DNA of 29,096 nucleotides from Branchiostoma floridae (Eukaryota; Chordata; Leptocardii; Amphioxiformes; Branchiostomatidae), in the NCBI RefSeq assembly GCF_000003815.2, contig NC_049987.1, forward strand, positions 3,108,221 to 3,137,316, read 5' to 3'. The notes below the pieces were generated by a model. That model was not told the DNA's origin, did no database searches, and was given only the letters and a program-made list of their open reading frames with translations. This document shows, in pieces, positions 18,147 to 29,096 of the stretch. The position numbers and the translations under genes are program-made. Position 1 is the stretch's first letter, and each line of letters starts with the position of its first letter.

Positions 18147-21100
18147 ATGGCGGCGGTAGAAGAAACAACAAATCCGGATGTGTCTGCAGAAAACATCGCG
18201 CCAGTCGCTAAAGTCCAGCTCACCTGGCGTGACAGACTCAAGTCTATATGCACATGGTACGTGGGGTACTTCTGACGATAGAATTTGAGACCGCAGATGT
18301 TTTAGTGGCTGTTTACTTGAGGATAACATGGTGTACACGTGCCATGCCACACTGCTCCTTGGCAGAACTACCTTTGTTTCAAATTATGTCTTAACTTCCA
18401 TAATTCACTTCCATCCAAGAAAGTTATATAAAACGTCCTAGCTCCAACAAATACGGAGTAATGCTATTAAAAGAAAACAGCAGATACTGGCTAAGACAGC
18501 TTCAGGACTGGAAACCGAGTGCTGAAAGTACTACAACCAGCACTGAATTTCCAGTTACTAGCAGTTTTCTACCGACAACCTACATGTTCATAAAAAGCAA
18601 ACAAGTGAGCTATTTACCTAATAAGTCCGGACCTGAACCCATGGCATATTCGAATAATTTTATAATGGCATAAAGTTACAACAACTTGCGACACTTCGGG
18701 AATAGAGCAGTGGCCGCCATAGGTAGCAATCGATGCATGTAGATAGTATAAATGTGACTTTTTCCAGTGCAAATTTCACATTTTTTTTAAGCTTCAAGAT
18801 GGTTTGGAACACAAAGGATATATGTGAACGCTACACACAGTGCTGAGGCCGATTCGACCCATTGATTCAGCACTGGAACACCAGTGCGGAGCCCACTACT
18901 TTTGTATATTTGCCTACTACTAACGTTAGTAGTAGTAAGTGTGGTGACCACTATACAAAAAGTTATCCCTGGGTTCACAATATGTAATTTAGTAATAATA
19001 GCTCCATGACCGGTTTGGATTTTTACAATGTGCTAGGTCATCATAAGGTGGATCTAAATCTTTCTATGAAGTTTTTAGTTGTAACACTGTAAGGTGAGGG
19101 CAATAGGATGAAAAGGAAGAGGTTTATAATGGCACTGGAATGAAACTAGAAAGGCCGACATTTGCTTGAGAGCAAATACAGCATATTTCAGCCATCTCCC
19201 TCCCCATGCAACAATAGACTATTTCAAAATCACCCATTTGAAAAATCACTTTTACTAATGGCGGTTTAACCCAAAAATGAATCTTACAAAATTCCCCCGT
19301 TCAACTTCAAGAATGGACTCCAGTGCACCCTATGTGAATTTGCACAATAGACCAGTCCAGAAATACTCCCACTGAAACCTTGGCCTTTTGAATAAGAAAC
19401 CAAATCCAAAATTGAATTCAGCAAAAAAGGTCCCAGTGCATGAAAAGGTATAATAGACCAGTCTAAAAACACTTCCACTAAAAATTGAATTTTGAATCAT
19501 CACCACCCGTCCAAACTGAATTTGAAAAAATCCCCCTTCCGTGTGCAAAAAATGGATTCTTCCATGTAAAGTAGAGCAGTCCAAAAATACATCCGCTAAA
19601 ATAGGACTTTGACATAATCACTGAAGTCCCAAAAATGGATTTAAAAAAAAGCCAATAGATTTTTAAAAAATCCCCCCTCCATGCAAGAATGGACTCTTCC
19701 AGCACACCCATTTAAAATTGCAAATTAGACCAGTCCAAAATAACCCTGCTGAAAGACTTTGACAAACTAGAAGTCACCAAAGTCCAAAATATGAATTTTA
19801 AAAAATCCCCCCTCCGTGCGAGAATAGACTCTTCCAGCACACCTTCTGTAAAACTGCAAAATAGACCTGTCCAAAAATACACCCACTGAAAGACTTCACC
19901 AGTCCGAGGATGAATTTTAAAAAAAATGAACCCCTCCGTGTAAGAATGGACTCTTCCAGATAACACCGGACTCGCTGATTGGCTGTCACCCTCCCCCCCC
20001 CCTCTTTAGGATATAGATTCAGGCTAAGTGATTGGTTACCTATCTAATTAGATTAAATAGACATATATGCCAGAAGGTGCAATCTGCAGCTGGGGTCAAC
20101 GACCTTAAGGTCATTGACCCCTGTGGCTATTGGAAAAAAAATCCCCAAATCTATCATTTTGACGTAGTCTATGACAAAAATTATACATGTGTCATTTGAA
20201 TGAATATCTGGTGCACCATTTTACCAAAATTTAGGTCATTTGGTTTTAAAACCAGAGCACAAGAGCCAAAAGTGTACTTTTTGGTCATAAAATGGCCAAA
20301 TAATCGTAAAATTAAGCATTTTGTTGTACTGTATGCCTCAACTGTTAATGAATCCATGTGCGCATATGTCTAGGGCACTCCTATACTAAATTTCAGGTCA
20401 TCCGGTTCTAAAACCAAGGTACAGGAGCCAAAAGTGTCCTTTTTTGGTCAAAAAATGACCAAAAAATCGCAAAAATAAGCATTTCGTTATACTGTACACC
20501 AAAAGTGGTATTGAATTTGTATGGGGGAATTATCAAAGCACATCTGTGACAAATTTCAGCTCATTCGGTTATAATACCAGGGTACAGGGGGCCCAAATAT
20601 ACAGTTTTGGTCTTAAGATGACCAAAAAACCTTAATAAAATCATTTTAAAGGTAGATATGAAAAAAATGAAAAAAACGTCTGGGGATATTGACCCACTCT
20701 ACCCTTGTGTCAAATTTCAAGTCAATCGGTTCAGGAACAACGGAGATACCGTGTTCCGAAGATTTGACAGGAGAAAGAAAGAAAGAAGAAAGAAAGAAAC
20801 ATTACGAATACAATATATTTCACCATACCTATGGTATGGCTGAAATATAATAAAGGAGGATGGACACATTTGGATGAAATCAGAGGGGGGAGTGAGGCAC
20901 CGATAAAATTATACATTTGTCAAGTGGTTGATGAGGGGCTTGGATGAAATTGAAAGGGCGGTTGGGGCACTCCTTTCAGATAAAATCCAAAAGGAGGTTG
21001 CAGCTTGGAATGTTGGATAAAATCTGACCACTTCAACCTTCCTCCATCTTTATTTTTTTAAATTACCTGAAGCCTACTACTAGTGCTAATACTGCAAATG

Positions 21101-21711
21101 CAGAATTATTGATGTTCACGTTGGTTTTATTTTTGCGGTTTCCATGTTAGCCTCATTTCATCTGTCATCACCGACTCAAATCCACCACCAACATTTGCAG
21201 TTGAGAAAAATACATGTATACTATATCAGACAATGATGGATAAAGCCATTAAAGGACACATAATGATGTATGTCGTTGAAATATTTTAAGTAATTGATAC
21301 ACAAAATGATTTTAGAATGGCATTCTACCCATCTCTTGGCATTAAATGCAATGTATCAGCATTATCAATTTGTTAGAATTTCCTTGTAAAATTGACGCAA
21401 TTCAATCTGATTGACTGCCAAGTTGATTGAATAAAGTTTGATTTGATTTCATTTAATGTATCAATGTGCACAATAGAATGAAGACAACATTAAATATGTC
21501 AAAGTTACAATAGAAATGTCAATAGTATGTTTTCCCTGCAATTCCAGGAGAGTCCTCAAGATGGTGCTGCTGGGCCAGTCCCTGTCAGTGTTGATCTGTG
21601 GAACATCTGTCACAAGTACCCTGCTGGAGGCTAAGTACAAAGTCAGCACACCAACAGCACAGAGCTTCCTCAACTATATACTACTGGCACTGGTCTTCAG
21701 TATACCACTAG
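18147..21711 (+). CDS. SLC35F1/F2-like solute carrier, first two coding exons (partial)
   Basis: Exon 1 is 18147-18256 (ATG, donor GTACGT); exon 2 is 21548-21711 (acceptor TTCCAG, donor GTCAGG). The splice phases join correctly at a Trp codon. The product opens with an acidic cytosolic tail, then TWRDRLKSICTW, then RVLKMVLLGQSLSVLICGTS and EAKYKVSTPTAQSFLNYILL. Human SLC35F2 has ALGQMLSLCICGTAITS and [20 protein letters not shown] at the same position, which forms the first two membrane segments. SLC35F proteins are multi-pass transporters of the drug/metabolite superfamily. Only about 90 of ~370 residues are visible; I found no later exon before the gap at 23581. Intron 1 (3.3 kb) is filled with decayed repeats. 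Confidence 0.85.
19145..19240 (+). repeat. Dispersed ~95-bp repeat, copy A
   Basis: ACTAGAAAGGCCGACATTTG and the following bases (GAGCAAATACAGCATATTTC) recur at 21939-22033 and, more diverged, at 22074-22165. Probably an old transposon fragment; family unknown. Confidence 0.7.
19300..19965. repeat. Decayed tandem repeat (units ~100-130 bp)
   Basis: The phrases AATGGACTCTTCCAG, AGACCAGTCCAAAAATAC, CACCCACTGAAA and TTTTAAAAAATCCCCCCTCC recur five or more times in the same order with drift. Overlapping - strand frames here only translate this repeat. Confidence 0.7.
20227..20840 (+). repeat. Four ~160-bp tandem units with a GAAA-rich tail and terminal hairpin
   Basis: AAATTT(C)AGGTCAT.CGGTT starts units at about 20227, 20388, 20551 and 20712 (spacing 161-163 bp), each followed by TTTTGGTCA..AAATGACCAAA. 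The last unit runs into GAAAGAAAGAAGAAAGAAAG (20772 on) and a palindrome TTTCACCATACC / GGTATGGCTGAAA (20819-20846). The tail suggests a retroposon or a composite non-autonomous element. Confidence 0.65.
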
Positions 21712-21938
21712 GTCAGGAATTGTATAGTAAGATGTATTATGTGCCCACTATGGTACATACATGCAACATTTTTTTGGTGAGTACAGTAGAAGCCGTTTAA
21801 TTGCACTGCCTATTTGCCAGCATGTTTCTTGCAACTATCCGGCTGGTGCAATAATGCAAAGTTATCCAGCTGGACCGCACCAGTTTAGAATTTTGGGATT
21901 CCATGCAGTTAACAGAAGTTTGCATTGATCCATTGTGC

Positions 21939-22033
21939 AACTAGAAAGGCCGACATTTGCTTCAGAGCAAATACAGCATATTTCAGCCATACCCGTTCCC
22001 ATGCAAAATTGAACTGTTCAAAATCACCCGTGC
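21939..22033 (+). repeat. Dispersed ~95-bp repeat, copy B
   Basis: Matches 19145-19240 with a few substitutions. A third, weaker copy follows at 22074-22165. Confidence 0.7.
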
Positions 22034-22073
22034 AGAAATCGAACATTCTAACAGAAACTTGTCGAAATGAACG

Positions 22074-22165
22074 ACAAGAAAGGCCGACATTTACTTATGA
22101 GCAAATGCACCATTTTCACTCCGCCCCTCTGCCGATGCAACAATGCTCTTCCACAATCACACATA
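22074..22165 (+). repeat. Dispersed ~95-bp repeat, copy C (diverged)
   Basis: Shares AAGAAAGGCCGACATTT, GAGCAAATGCA and GATGCAACAATG with the other two copies. Confidence 0.6.
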
Positions 22166-22488
22166 GAATAACATGGAATTTGGTATAAGGGTGCCCTCGA
22201 CATATACACGGTAGAACGAAACATTTTTGGCATACATCACTTCAAGAGGATTAATTTTTGGCCATTTTTAGTATCATTTTTGGCCCCTCTGTATTGCCAT
22301 GGTATTGGAACAAAATTTTGTATGGAAATGCCTGAGTGTGATACATTTTGTATATACCTCCAGGGCCTTTGCAATTTTGGTATACATGTCTTGACAATGA
22401 TGAAGTCTCTGGTCTTCTTGTATTAAAAAAAGAAATGGTGATGGCATGTTGGATAGCAAGTGGGATGAAGTTCAGAATGATTATCTCT

Positions 22489-22531
22489 TCTCTCTCTCTT
22501 ACAAACACACACACATACACACACACAGACA
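22489..22531 (+). repeat. CT / CA microsatellite
   Basis: A short CT run followed by an imperfect CA run (ACACACACACAT and ACACACACACAGACAG). Confidence 0.85.
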
Positions 22532-22794
22532 GCAAACAGTAAGAAAGAAAAAATCTTTCAATTTTTACAGTTTTACTTTCACAAAATTGCAATTTTACAC
22601 TTGTCTGCTCTCACAATCTGATTGACTTAATGTAAATACAATGTAATTTGAGCTTAAGTTTTTACATTGTTTAAAGTTAATCTGGGAAAATAGCAAACTA
22701 CATAATAGATCTTATTTGCAGAAAAATTACAATTCCGTCAAAATATATAAATCTTTTCAGAATTGGTTGCGATCAATATCTACGTGTCCTTTTC

Positions 22795-23185
22795 TGGCTG
22801 GTTGGAATCAAGTCAGTCTGCTTCTTCCACATACAGTCATAGACCAAGCTCTGCTTCTCTTCTGTAGAGGGGTATGGAGGACAGAAACAGGGAAGTTAGA
22901 ATTGCAAATTTCAATGCAAAGCAGAAACATCAAACTATAGGCAGATTTGGAAACAGTACACATTTCCACAACTATTTACAATCTGCCATCAATCTGTTGC
23001 TGCCTGGGACAAAATCTGTGTGCCTCCTCCAAATACAGCTTCTCATGGACCAATTGTTTTCTTCTCTAGAGGTCTCATCTTAACAATGCAAACAGGAGAG
23101 TGAGATTTGGCATTTCAAGGCAGACATCAATCAAATATTTGATGAAATAATTATACCATTGATTTGGAAAGTATACATATTGTTG
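22795..23185 (+). repeat. Diverged ~210-bp tandem duplication
   Basis: 22795-22970 and 23004-23180 share an ordered series of phrases: CTTC/CTCC then CAAATACAG or ACATACAG, ATAGACCAA or ATGGACCAA, TCTTCT(G/C)TAGAGG, CAAACAGG or GAAACAGG, and AGATTTGGAAA or GATTTGGAAAG. Non-coding; lies in the putative transporter gene, past exon 2. Confidence 0.45.
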
Positions 23186-23580
23186 CCAGAAGATAACAAT
23201 GTGTTTGTGTTACACATAAACCTTCTCTTCGATCCCAATTCTGCACTTGTCTCTACAGTCTACACCTACTTGTACATGGAAGTCTAGCGACAAGAAAACA
23301 GGCCCTACCTGCTGTGTGTCATGAGCACAATGTTCTCACTGCTGAAAAAAAACAACAGAGACATGTCAATCTTTGTTTTACACATTTGTGGACACTTCAA
23401 AATGTTAATGCACAATGCTTTTGAATGATAAAGGAATATTGCAACAGAGGTATAATAAATACATATACACAACTTGTACTTGCAAATGAAAAGGTACAAC
23501 TGACAGGATCAAAAAGGATTGACATGAATGAAATTTAAGCAATCATATAGAAGTCAAACGAGTGACATTTGGTATAACAT

Positions 23581-24194
23581 NNNNNNNNNNNNNNNNNNNN
23601 NNNNNNNNNNNNNNNNNNNNNNNNNNNNNNNNNNNNNNNNNNNNNNNNNNNNNNNNNNNNNNNNNNNNNNNNNNNNNNNNNNNNNNNNNNNNNNNNNNNN
23701 NNNNNNNNNNNNNNNNNNNNNNNNNNNNNNNNNNNNNNNNNNNNNNNNNNNNNNNNNNNNNNNNNNNNNNNNNNNNNNNNNNNNNNNNNNNNNNNNNNNN
23801 NNNNNNNNNNNNNNNNNNNNNNNNNNNNNNNNNNNNNNNNNNNNNNNNNNNNNNNNNNNNNNNNNNNNNNNNNNNNNNNNNNNNNNNNNNNNNNNNNNNN
23901 NNNNNNNNNNNNNNNNNNNNNNNNNNNNNNNNNNNNNNNNNNNNNNNNNNNNNNNNNNNNNNNNNNNNNNNNNNNNNNNNNNNNNNNNNNNNNNNNNNNN
24001 NNNNNNNNNNNNNNNNNNNNNNNNNNNNNNNNNNNNNNNNNNNNNNNNNNNNNNNNNNNNNNNNNNNNNNNNNNNNNNNNNNNNNNNNNNNNNNNNNNNN
24101 NNNNNNNNNNNNNNNNNNNNNNNNNNNNNNNNNNNNNNNNNNNNNNNNNNNNNNNNNNNNNNNNNNNNNNNNNNNNNNNNNNNNNNNNNNNNNN
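23581..24194. other. Assembly gap (614 N)
   Basis: Unknown sequence. The Helitron helicase would be expected here, but 614 bases are too few for it, so the gap size may be wrong or the element truncated. Confidence 0.99.
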
Positions 24195-25749
24195 GCTCCT
24201 GTGCACTCACTTCCCTGAGGGTGAAGGTAGGCGTTGCCAACTTTCCTCATTTCTGTCAGTACATCCTCGTGGCCGTCCCTTGACTCTTTCTGAGCCTGTT
24301 TGAGCAGCTTTCCCATTTCTCTTTCTGCTTTGCTGATATATGATACTATGTACTTGACACAACTGTACGCATCGAGAACATATTGGATGTCCATGTTCGC
24401 ATTCCAAGCCCGGAGCAGATGTGGATTGAAATTGTTCACCCACATGTCCTTGGGCTCACGTCTGAGGAATACTTGCTTCCTGTTTGCAATCAAGTTCAAA
24501 GCGTCACAGACCTGTGCAGTGGTGAGATTGGCCTCCTTGAGAACGTCCTCAGTGGAGCACTTCTCTGGCTCTGTTTTCTTGTCCAACACATCCCAGAATT
24601 TTTTCAGGTCAGATTCGGCTTGCTTCTTCCTTCCAGCAATGGATGCTGATTCTTCATCGGTCAGGTCCTGTAGGGAGACAGGGCTGCACAAAAATGTCTG
24701 ATTCACTGGAGGCTTAGGGAATCCAAACCTACAGATCTTGCCACCTTTCTTGCATGACGATGTATGACCCTTTCGGTGCATTTGAACCTGGCTAACTATG
24801 TCAAATAACTCCTTATCTGTTTCTGAGTTAGGCAGCTGACAGCACACATATCTGTCCACAAAAGAGCAGATCTCTTCTTCAGAATTTACACCCAATTTTG
24901 GTGCATCTTTCACCCAAAACAAACAATGGATATGGGGTGAGCCCCTTTGCTGGAATTCAGTCCTCGTGAACGTGTCTATGACCTCACCGATTGGCTGCGA
25001 TGGAGATTTAATGAGATGTTTGAAAAACAGCTTGACTCTGCGATCAAACATGCGAGCGGCTGTGACAGGATTACTCTTCAAAATGTCACAACGCTCTTCC
25101 CACGACAACTCGCTTACTGGTACCGTGCCATGATCTTGTCGAATCGCCTCTAACACTTCTGGCCAGCGCAAATCTGCAGCAGAAAATGTAGCAAACCACG
25201 TGGGAATTCCCAGCTGTCTTATCATTGCATATAATTCATTTAGCGCCTTGTCCCAGAACTGCGGAGTACCCCTGACTGGCTGAAGGAAGCGATAGCCTTC
25301 ATCTGACTTAAGTATAGCCTGTAAGTCCTCTTTGTTTGACAACATACTAGCAGATATTTTACGGCCGCCACTTGTCGTCGGCGAACCTTTGCGCATAGAT
25401 ATGGAAATATTCGACTGTATGAAGCGCAACTCTGTTACGTATTGTGCAAAGAATATGTAGTTAGTGTCGCTTGCAAACCGCGTATCTGCACCCATAAGGC
25501 GTGCCTTGAAGTACTTGCTGGGCGTAATACGTACATCACGATCAACATTAAAAGAAAACTTTCCAGTAGGGAATTGAACAGGGAAGGACATTGCCTCTCC
25601 CCCAACCTCCTGGAACACAGAAATTGGTTTGCTACCCTCTCCTGGAGCCACACACATGACGCGTTCATCGTGGTGGTCAAGAAAATCCTGTCCTATATCT
25701 ACTGGCTGGAGGCAAGTGTCATGTGGCAGTCCCCGCAAGCGGCTGTCTA

Positions 25750-25895
25750 GTTCCTCTTCCTCACTCAGAGCTGCTTCTTCCACAGTTTCTTCCTCGCTCA
25801 GAGCTGCTTCTTTTATGGTTTCTTCCTCGCTGAGAGCTGCTTCTTCCACAGCGTCTTCCTCGCTCAGAGCTGCTTCTTCCATGGCTTCTTCCACA
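25750..25895 (-). repeat. 33-bp coding minisatellite in the Helitron
   Basis: In protein it reads EEAALSEEE(D/E) repeated four to five times in an acidic linker between the zinc-rich and Rep parts. The DNA units drift slightly (TTCTTCCACAG, TTCTTTTATGG). Confidence 0.85.
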
Positions 25896-26804
25896 TTCAC
25901 CTGTCGAATAATGTTGTCTGTTTCATCATCTTCTATATCATTCCTGGTTGGCCCTTCCATATCATTCCCCTCTTCATTGACAGACTCACCGTGCTCAGGG
26001 GCTGTATGATCTTCTAAGGTGCCATTCCCTCCTTGTTCAGCATCAGATGGTTCAACAAGGCCTCCTTCTTCATTCCAAGACACAGCCCAGTCTGCATCGA
26101 TAGACGTACCGCTGTAATGTTCATTATTTTCAACAAGATACTTCAAAGCAACATCAACCTTCATTGGACTGATTTGTCTATACATGTGATGCCCACTGTA
26201 CTGTAGCTTCCTCTTAAGTTTCACCTTGATTAACTGAGCTTCTGACGGCATTCTGGGAAGGATTGCATGTGTTTCACTCACATCTGCTGGTACACACACT
26301 ACTGGGCCAACAACACCTTTCTGACCCCCTTTCGGGAGAGCTGCAACTTTCATGAATGGTATTCTCTTGGCTATCAGTTGGGACTCCAGAGTATTGAGAC
26401 TTTTCAGCTCAGGGGGTATTTCTGGGACCTTCATCTTATTACTCTGAGCCTCGTATGGAATTGTCTTTTTATCTATCATGTGCCTATGACAACAGTGACA
26501 TATCCACTCTGTGCCCCTAGATGATTTTGCAATGGGACACGCATGTGGGCTGCAGTCCTCGTTGCATTGATGTACATACGTACCTGTAAGACAGTGCTTA
26601 ACAGCCTGAACATACCTTGATTTTTCACCATCACGATGACAGATTACGACTTGATTGTGAAACAAAAGCCTGTGACATACAGTGCAAACATATTCTGGTC
26701 CCTCTTTGCATTCCATCTGGAACTGTTCAATGTCCTTATTGACATCTGCTAAATTCTGCTTCTTCTCTCTGTTAATCTGCACATTCCTTTTTTTCTGCTG
26801 GGCA

Positions 26805-27190
26805 TAGTCATCATCAGTGTGATAGCGCTCCAGCGCTCGCTCCTGCTCCCTTTCGCGCTTCTGCTGGGCATAGTCATCATCAGTGTGATAGCGCTCCAGC
26901 GCTCGCTCCTGCTCCCTTTCGCGCTTCTGCTTGGCATAGTCATCATCAGTGTGATAGCGCTCCTGCTCCCTTTCGCGCTTCTGCTTGGCATAGTCATCAT
27001 CAGTGTGATAGCGCTCCAGCGCTCGCTCCTGCTCCCTTTCGCGCTTCTGCTTGGCATAGTCATCATCAGTGTGATAGCGCTCCAGCGCTCGCTCCTGCTC
27101 CCTTTCGCGTTTCTGCTTGGCATAGTCATCATCAGTGTGATAGCGCTCCAGTGCTCGCTCCCGTTCCCTTTCGCGCTTCTCCTGGGCGTG
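26805..27190 (-). repeat. 66-bp coding minisatellite in the Helitron
   Basis: Six units encode a 22-residue block ERALERYHTDDDYAKQKRE and variants. One unit (near 26945-26990) lacks the 12 bp for ALER while keeping frame. The predicted structure is a highly charged helix or coiled coil. Units are nearly identical in DNA, so expansion is recent. Confidence 0.9.
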
Positions 27191-27283
27191 CTGTTTATCT
27201 GTGCTATATCGAGTCTTCTTTCCATCCCGTTGGGCCTTGGCATATTCCGGATCCTCCTGGTACCGTTTCCTTTCTCGGTCTCG

Positions 27284-27503
27284 NNNNNNNNNNNNNNNNN
27301 NNNNNNNNNNNNNNNNNNNNNNNNNNNNNNNNNNNNNNNNNNNNNNNNNNNNNNNNNNNNNNNNNNNNNNNNNNNNNNNNNNNNNNNNNNNNNNNNNNNN
27401 NNNNNNNNNNNNNNNNNNNNNNNNNNNNNNNNNNNNNNNNNNNNNNNNNNNNNNNNNNNNNNNNNNNNNNNNNNNNNNNNNNNNNNNNNNNNNNNNNNNN
27501 NNN
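27284..27503. other. Assembly gap (220 N)
   Basis: Falls between the OTU-like fragment and the 66-bp repeat. Repeat expansion may have broken the assembly here. Confidence 0.99.
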
Positions 27504-27965
27504 CTCTCACACCATGGGTACTTCATCCATTCCCACTTAAAGTTAAAGCCATGCTTACCGTACACAAAGATGCGTCTTCCCAGTAGTGAAGACATCGCAT
27601 TTATTTCTACCTGTGTGGCCCATGCTCGAGGATCTGCTGCAGTGTTCTCGCCAGGCCTTTTCAGCATAGCGGGCCGATACGCTGTGGGCTGGAAAAATGA
27701 CGCTGTAAAACGCCCGCTACGCTGCTTTTTCATCCAGCGTAGCGGCAAAAAAATGGGGAATAAAAGAAAAATATCGTAGTAAAAATACATAGGCACGCGC
27801 CAAGCACGCGCCTTCGCTGTTTCAGGAAGTTATCAACTCGAAGGGAGGTGTTTTACAGCACCGGCCCGCCGTACCGCTGTCTCGCAGCCGGCAGCCCCTC
27901 CCACCCCTTGCGTTCCCGCGCGCGGAAATGTAAACACAGACGTGAGAGGGGCCTTGCCCGCAACG

Positions 27966-28413
27966 TGATTAGCGGGGTTGGGATCTCTCCCCGGAACAGC
28001 CGATGTGCATAAGGGAGCGGCGTTGATAAACAGAGGCTGTTACTCGCGGCAGTTGCGTCTTTCTTTTTCAGTACGGAAAATAGAAGCAATTATTTCTGAC
28101 ACATTTCTAGAGCAAGAACGGGTCGCGTTCCAAAATTTCCTGTTCTAAATTTTGCGTGTGCCGCCCTGCGTTCGTGCCAAAAAAAAATATAAAATGAGTA
28201 GCGCGTGTGCTGCGAGTGATCAGTGGGGTGGGGTCCCTCCACGGAACAGCCAGTTCCTGGGGAATGTCCTTATTTGGGGAGCTCGGTTGACCAACATAGG
28301 CTGTTACTGGTAGTTGCGTAATTTTTATTTCAGCGCGGGAAATGGAATCAATTCTTTCCGACATAATTCTGGAGCAAGAGTGGGTCGCTTTCCCAAAATT
28401 CCTGTTCTAAATT
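27966..28413. repeat. Diverged ~255-bp tandem duplication upstream of the Helitron ORF
   Basis: GATTAGCGGGGTTGGGATC matches GATCAGTGGGGTGGGGTCC. Likewise CGGAACAGCC, AGGCTGTTACT, GTAGTTGCGT-like, AGCAAGA.(C/T)GGGTCGC and TTCCTGTTCTAAATTT occur in both units in the same order (offset 251-262 bp). Non-coding; it might belong to the Helitron 5' region. Confidence 0.7.
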
Positions 28414-29096
28414 TGAAGCTCTGTATCGGCATTCGTAAGATACAAACCATCGTAAGTTTGTATGTAAAACCCGGGCGTTAGTTTCGCCGACAAGCCCCGT
28501 GTGGCCCCGCCCACAAACCGCCAGGGCAGTTTCGGCATCTTTCCGATTTGATCAGATGGCCGCCGGCTATCAATCAAACGCGGCTGTTGTTTACAGTTTC
28601 AGTCATGTGCCGTGTACAAGTTTACAGCGAACTTCATGCTACGTAATATTACATTCCTTGGACCTTCTTTCCCACAGCGGTGCTTCTACGAAATATTTAT
28701 TAGACTGTAACACTGAGTCCCACATGTTTTAAAGAATGGAATCTGACGCGGAATAGCGGTTTTTACCGGGTATTTTCTTGAAACATGTCCGTGGGAATAT
28801 CGTCTAAACTCTAACGGCGAGGCGGCGACGCAGGGAGACCGTCAACAACAGTCGTACAGCACGGCGGCTAACAGCGATACTAGCGCTATAAACAAGCGCT
28901 TCAACTTCGGATGGCAACCAGGACAATATTTTTAAGTACTGTTGAGCTGAGTAAAGTTTGTTGTTTATGAGTTTTTAGTTGTCTGTGAAGCTTGACCCGA
29001 AATATTGTACGTCAAACTGCTGAAGAGAAGTAAGTGCTGCTGCGATATCGTAATATGGGCCAGGCTCAGTACCCTCCCCCCGCCAGAACCGTTTTT
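28414..29096. other. Right end; no confident gene, possible gene start at 29055
   Basis: Mixed composition with GC-rich stretches (28490-28570, 28815-28870). A donor-like GAAGTAAGTG lies near 29026-29034. An ATG at 29055 opens a short frame (MGQAQYPPPARTVF) that runs off the window. Not enough to call a gene. Confidence 0.3.

Larger units (their letters stand above)
24195..27667 (-). pseudogene. Helitron Rep protein with OTU-like fragment (gapped, truncated, probably frameshifted)
   Basis: From the N side: an OTU-protease-like piece (WATQVEINAMSSLLGRRIFV) whose catalytic Cys part is not visible; the gap at 27284-27503; a charged 22-residue repeat region; a Cys/His-rich part (YVCTVCHRLL, HQCNEDC, WICHCCHRH) with a DUF6570-like LNTLESQLIAKRIPFMKV; a second acidic repeat; then the Helitron N-terminal Rep region. 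That region has the HUH motif FQQRGSPHIHCLFW (about 24920-24960) and the tyrosine motif DAYSCVKYIVSYISK (about 24333-24385). Rep nicks and joins DNA in rolling-circle transposition. Near 24213-24215 the frame reads GSECTG, while the conserved EVSAQE continues in another frame, so one base is probably extra. The helicase half is not seen. The OTU plus Rep layout resembles Helitron2/Helentron types. Confidence 0.85.

Noticed and set aside
19284-19989. Overlapping - strand frames with similar Phe/Gly-rich text
   Set aside because: They translate a decayed tandem repeat; there is no codon-level conservation.
23528-24283. Frames running through the N gap on both strands
   Set aside because: They are open only because N hides stops.
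26819-27283. Hydrophobic + strand frame with repeated LLLPFALLLGIVIISVIAL
   Set aside because: It is the mirror of the 66-bp minisatellite of the Helitron frame on the other strand.

Overview
The window is nuclear DNA from a metazoan. It has U1 snRNA genes with metazoan-type promoter spacing, split genes with GT-AG introns, two chordate-like protein genes and four classes of transposable element. My best guess is a marine deuterostome such as amphioxus (Branchiostoma). That rests on general resemblance, not on a diagnostic marker. Two runs of N (23581-24194 and 27284-27503) show a gapped draft assembly.

Region 1 (1-13565) is a U1 snRNA array of near-identical ~1.28 kb units, each with one U1 gene and one long fold-back sequence. 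Left-hand units (1-3555) read on +, right-hand units (7478-13565) on -, so the two blocks converge. Between them (3556-7477) lie the 3' end of a Ty3/gypsy-type LTR retrotransposon, a tRNA-Lys copy fused to a 181-bp LTR, and a complete His-Cys-box homing-endonuclease-like ORF. One right-hand U1 gene is split by a 5'-truncated, still open L1/Tx1-type LINE, inserted in U1 stem-loop I with a ~5-bp target duplication.

Region 2 (13566-14036) is a miniature LTR retrotransposon (TRIM): two identical 181-bp LTRs around ~109 bp holding only a tRNA-Lys primer-binding site and a polypurine tract. Each LTR carries a tRNA-like segment with a good Pol III B box. Its termini match those of the gypsy LTR, which suggests the gypsy family may mobilise it.

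Region 3 (14037-23580) is ordinary host DNA. A three-exon homologue of human C19orf53 (UPF0390, 92 aa) reads on -. A divergent SLC35F1/F2-like transporter starts 267 bp away on + and has two visible exons. The introns and flanks hold a MITE, a 200-bp intronic hairpin and several decayed tandem repeats.

Region 4 (24195-27667) is the Rep-containing part of a Helitron with an OTU-like fragment, a DUF6570-like zinc-rich region, an HUH motif and a two-tyrosine motif. It is interrupted by both gaps and by a likely one-base frameshift. The last 1.3 kb holds a diverged tandem duplication and possibly the start of another gene.

The theme of the first half is a U1 array that has collected mobile elements. 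Most notable are the LINE inside U1, the tRNA-LTR chimera, the TRIM with an internal tRNA-like promoter, and two LTR ends that join the same four bases of the U1 unit.
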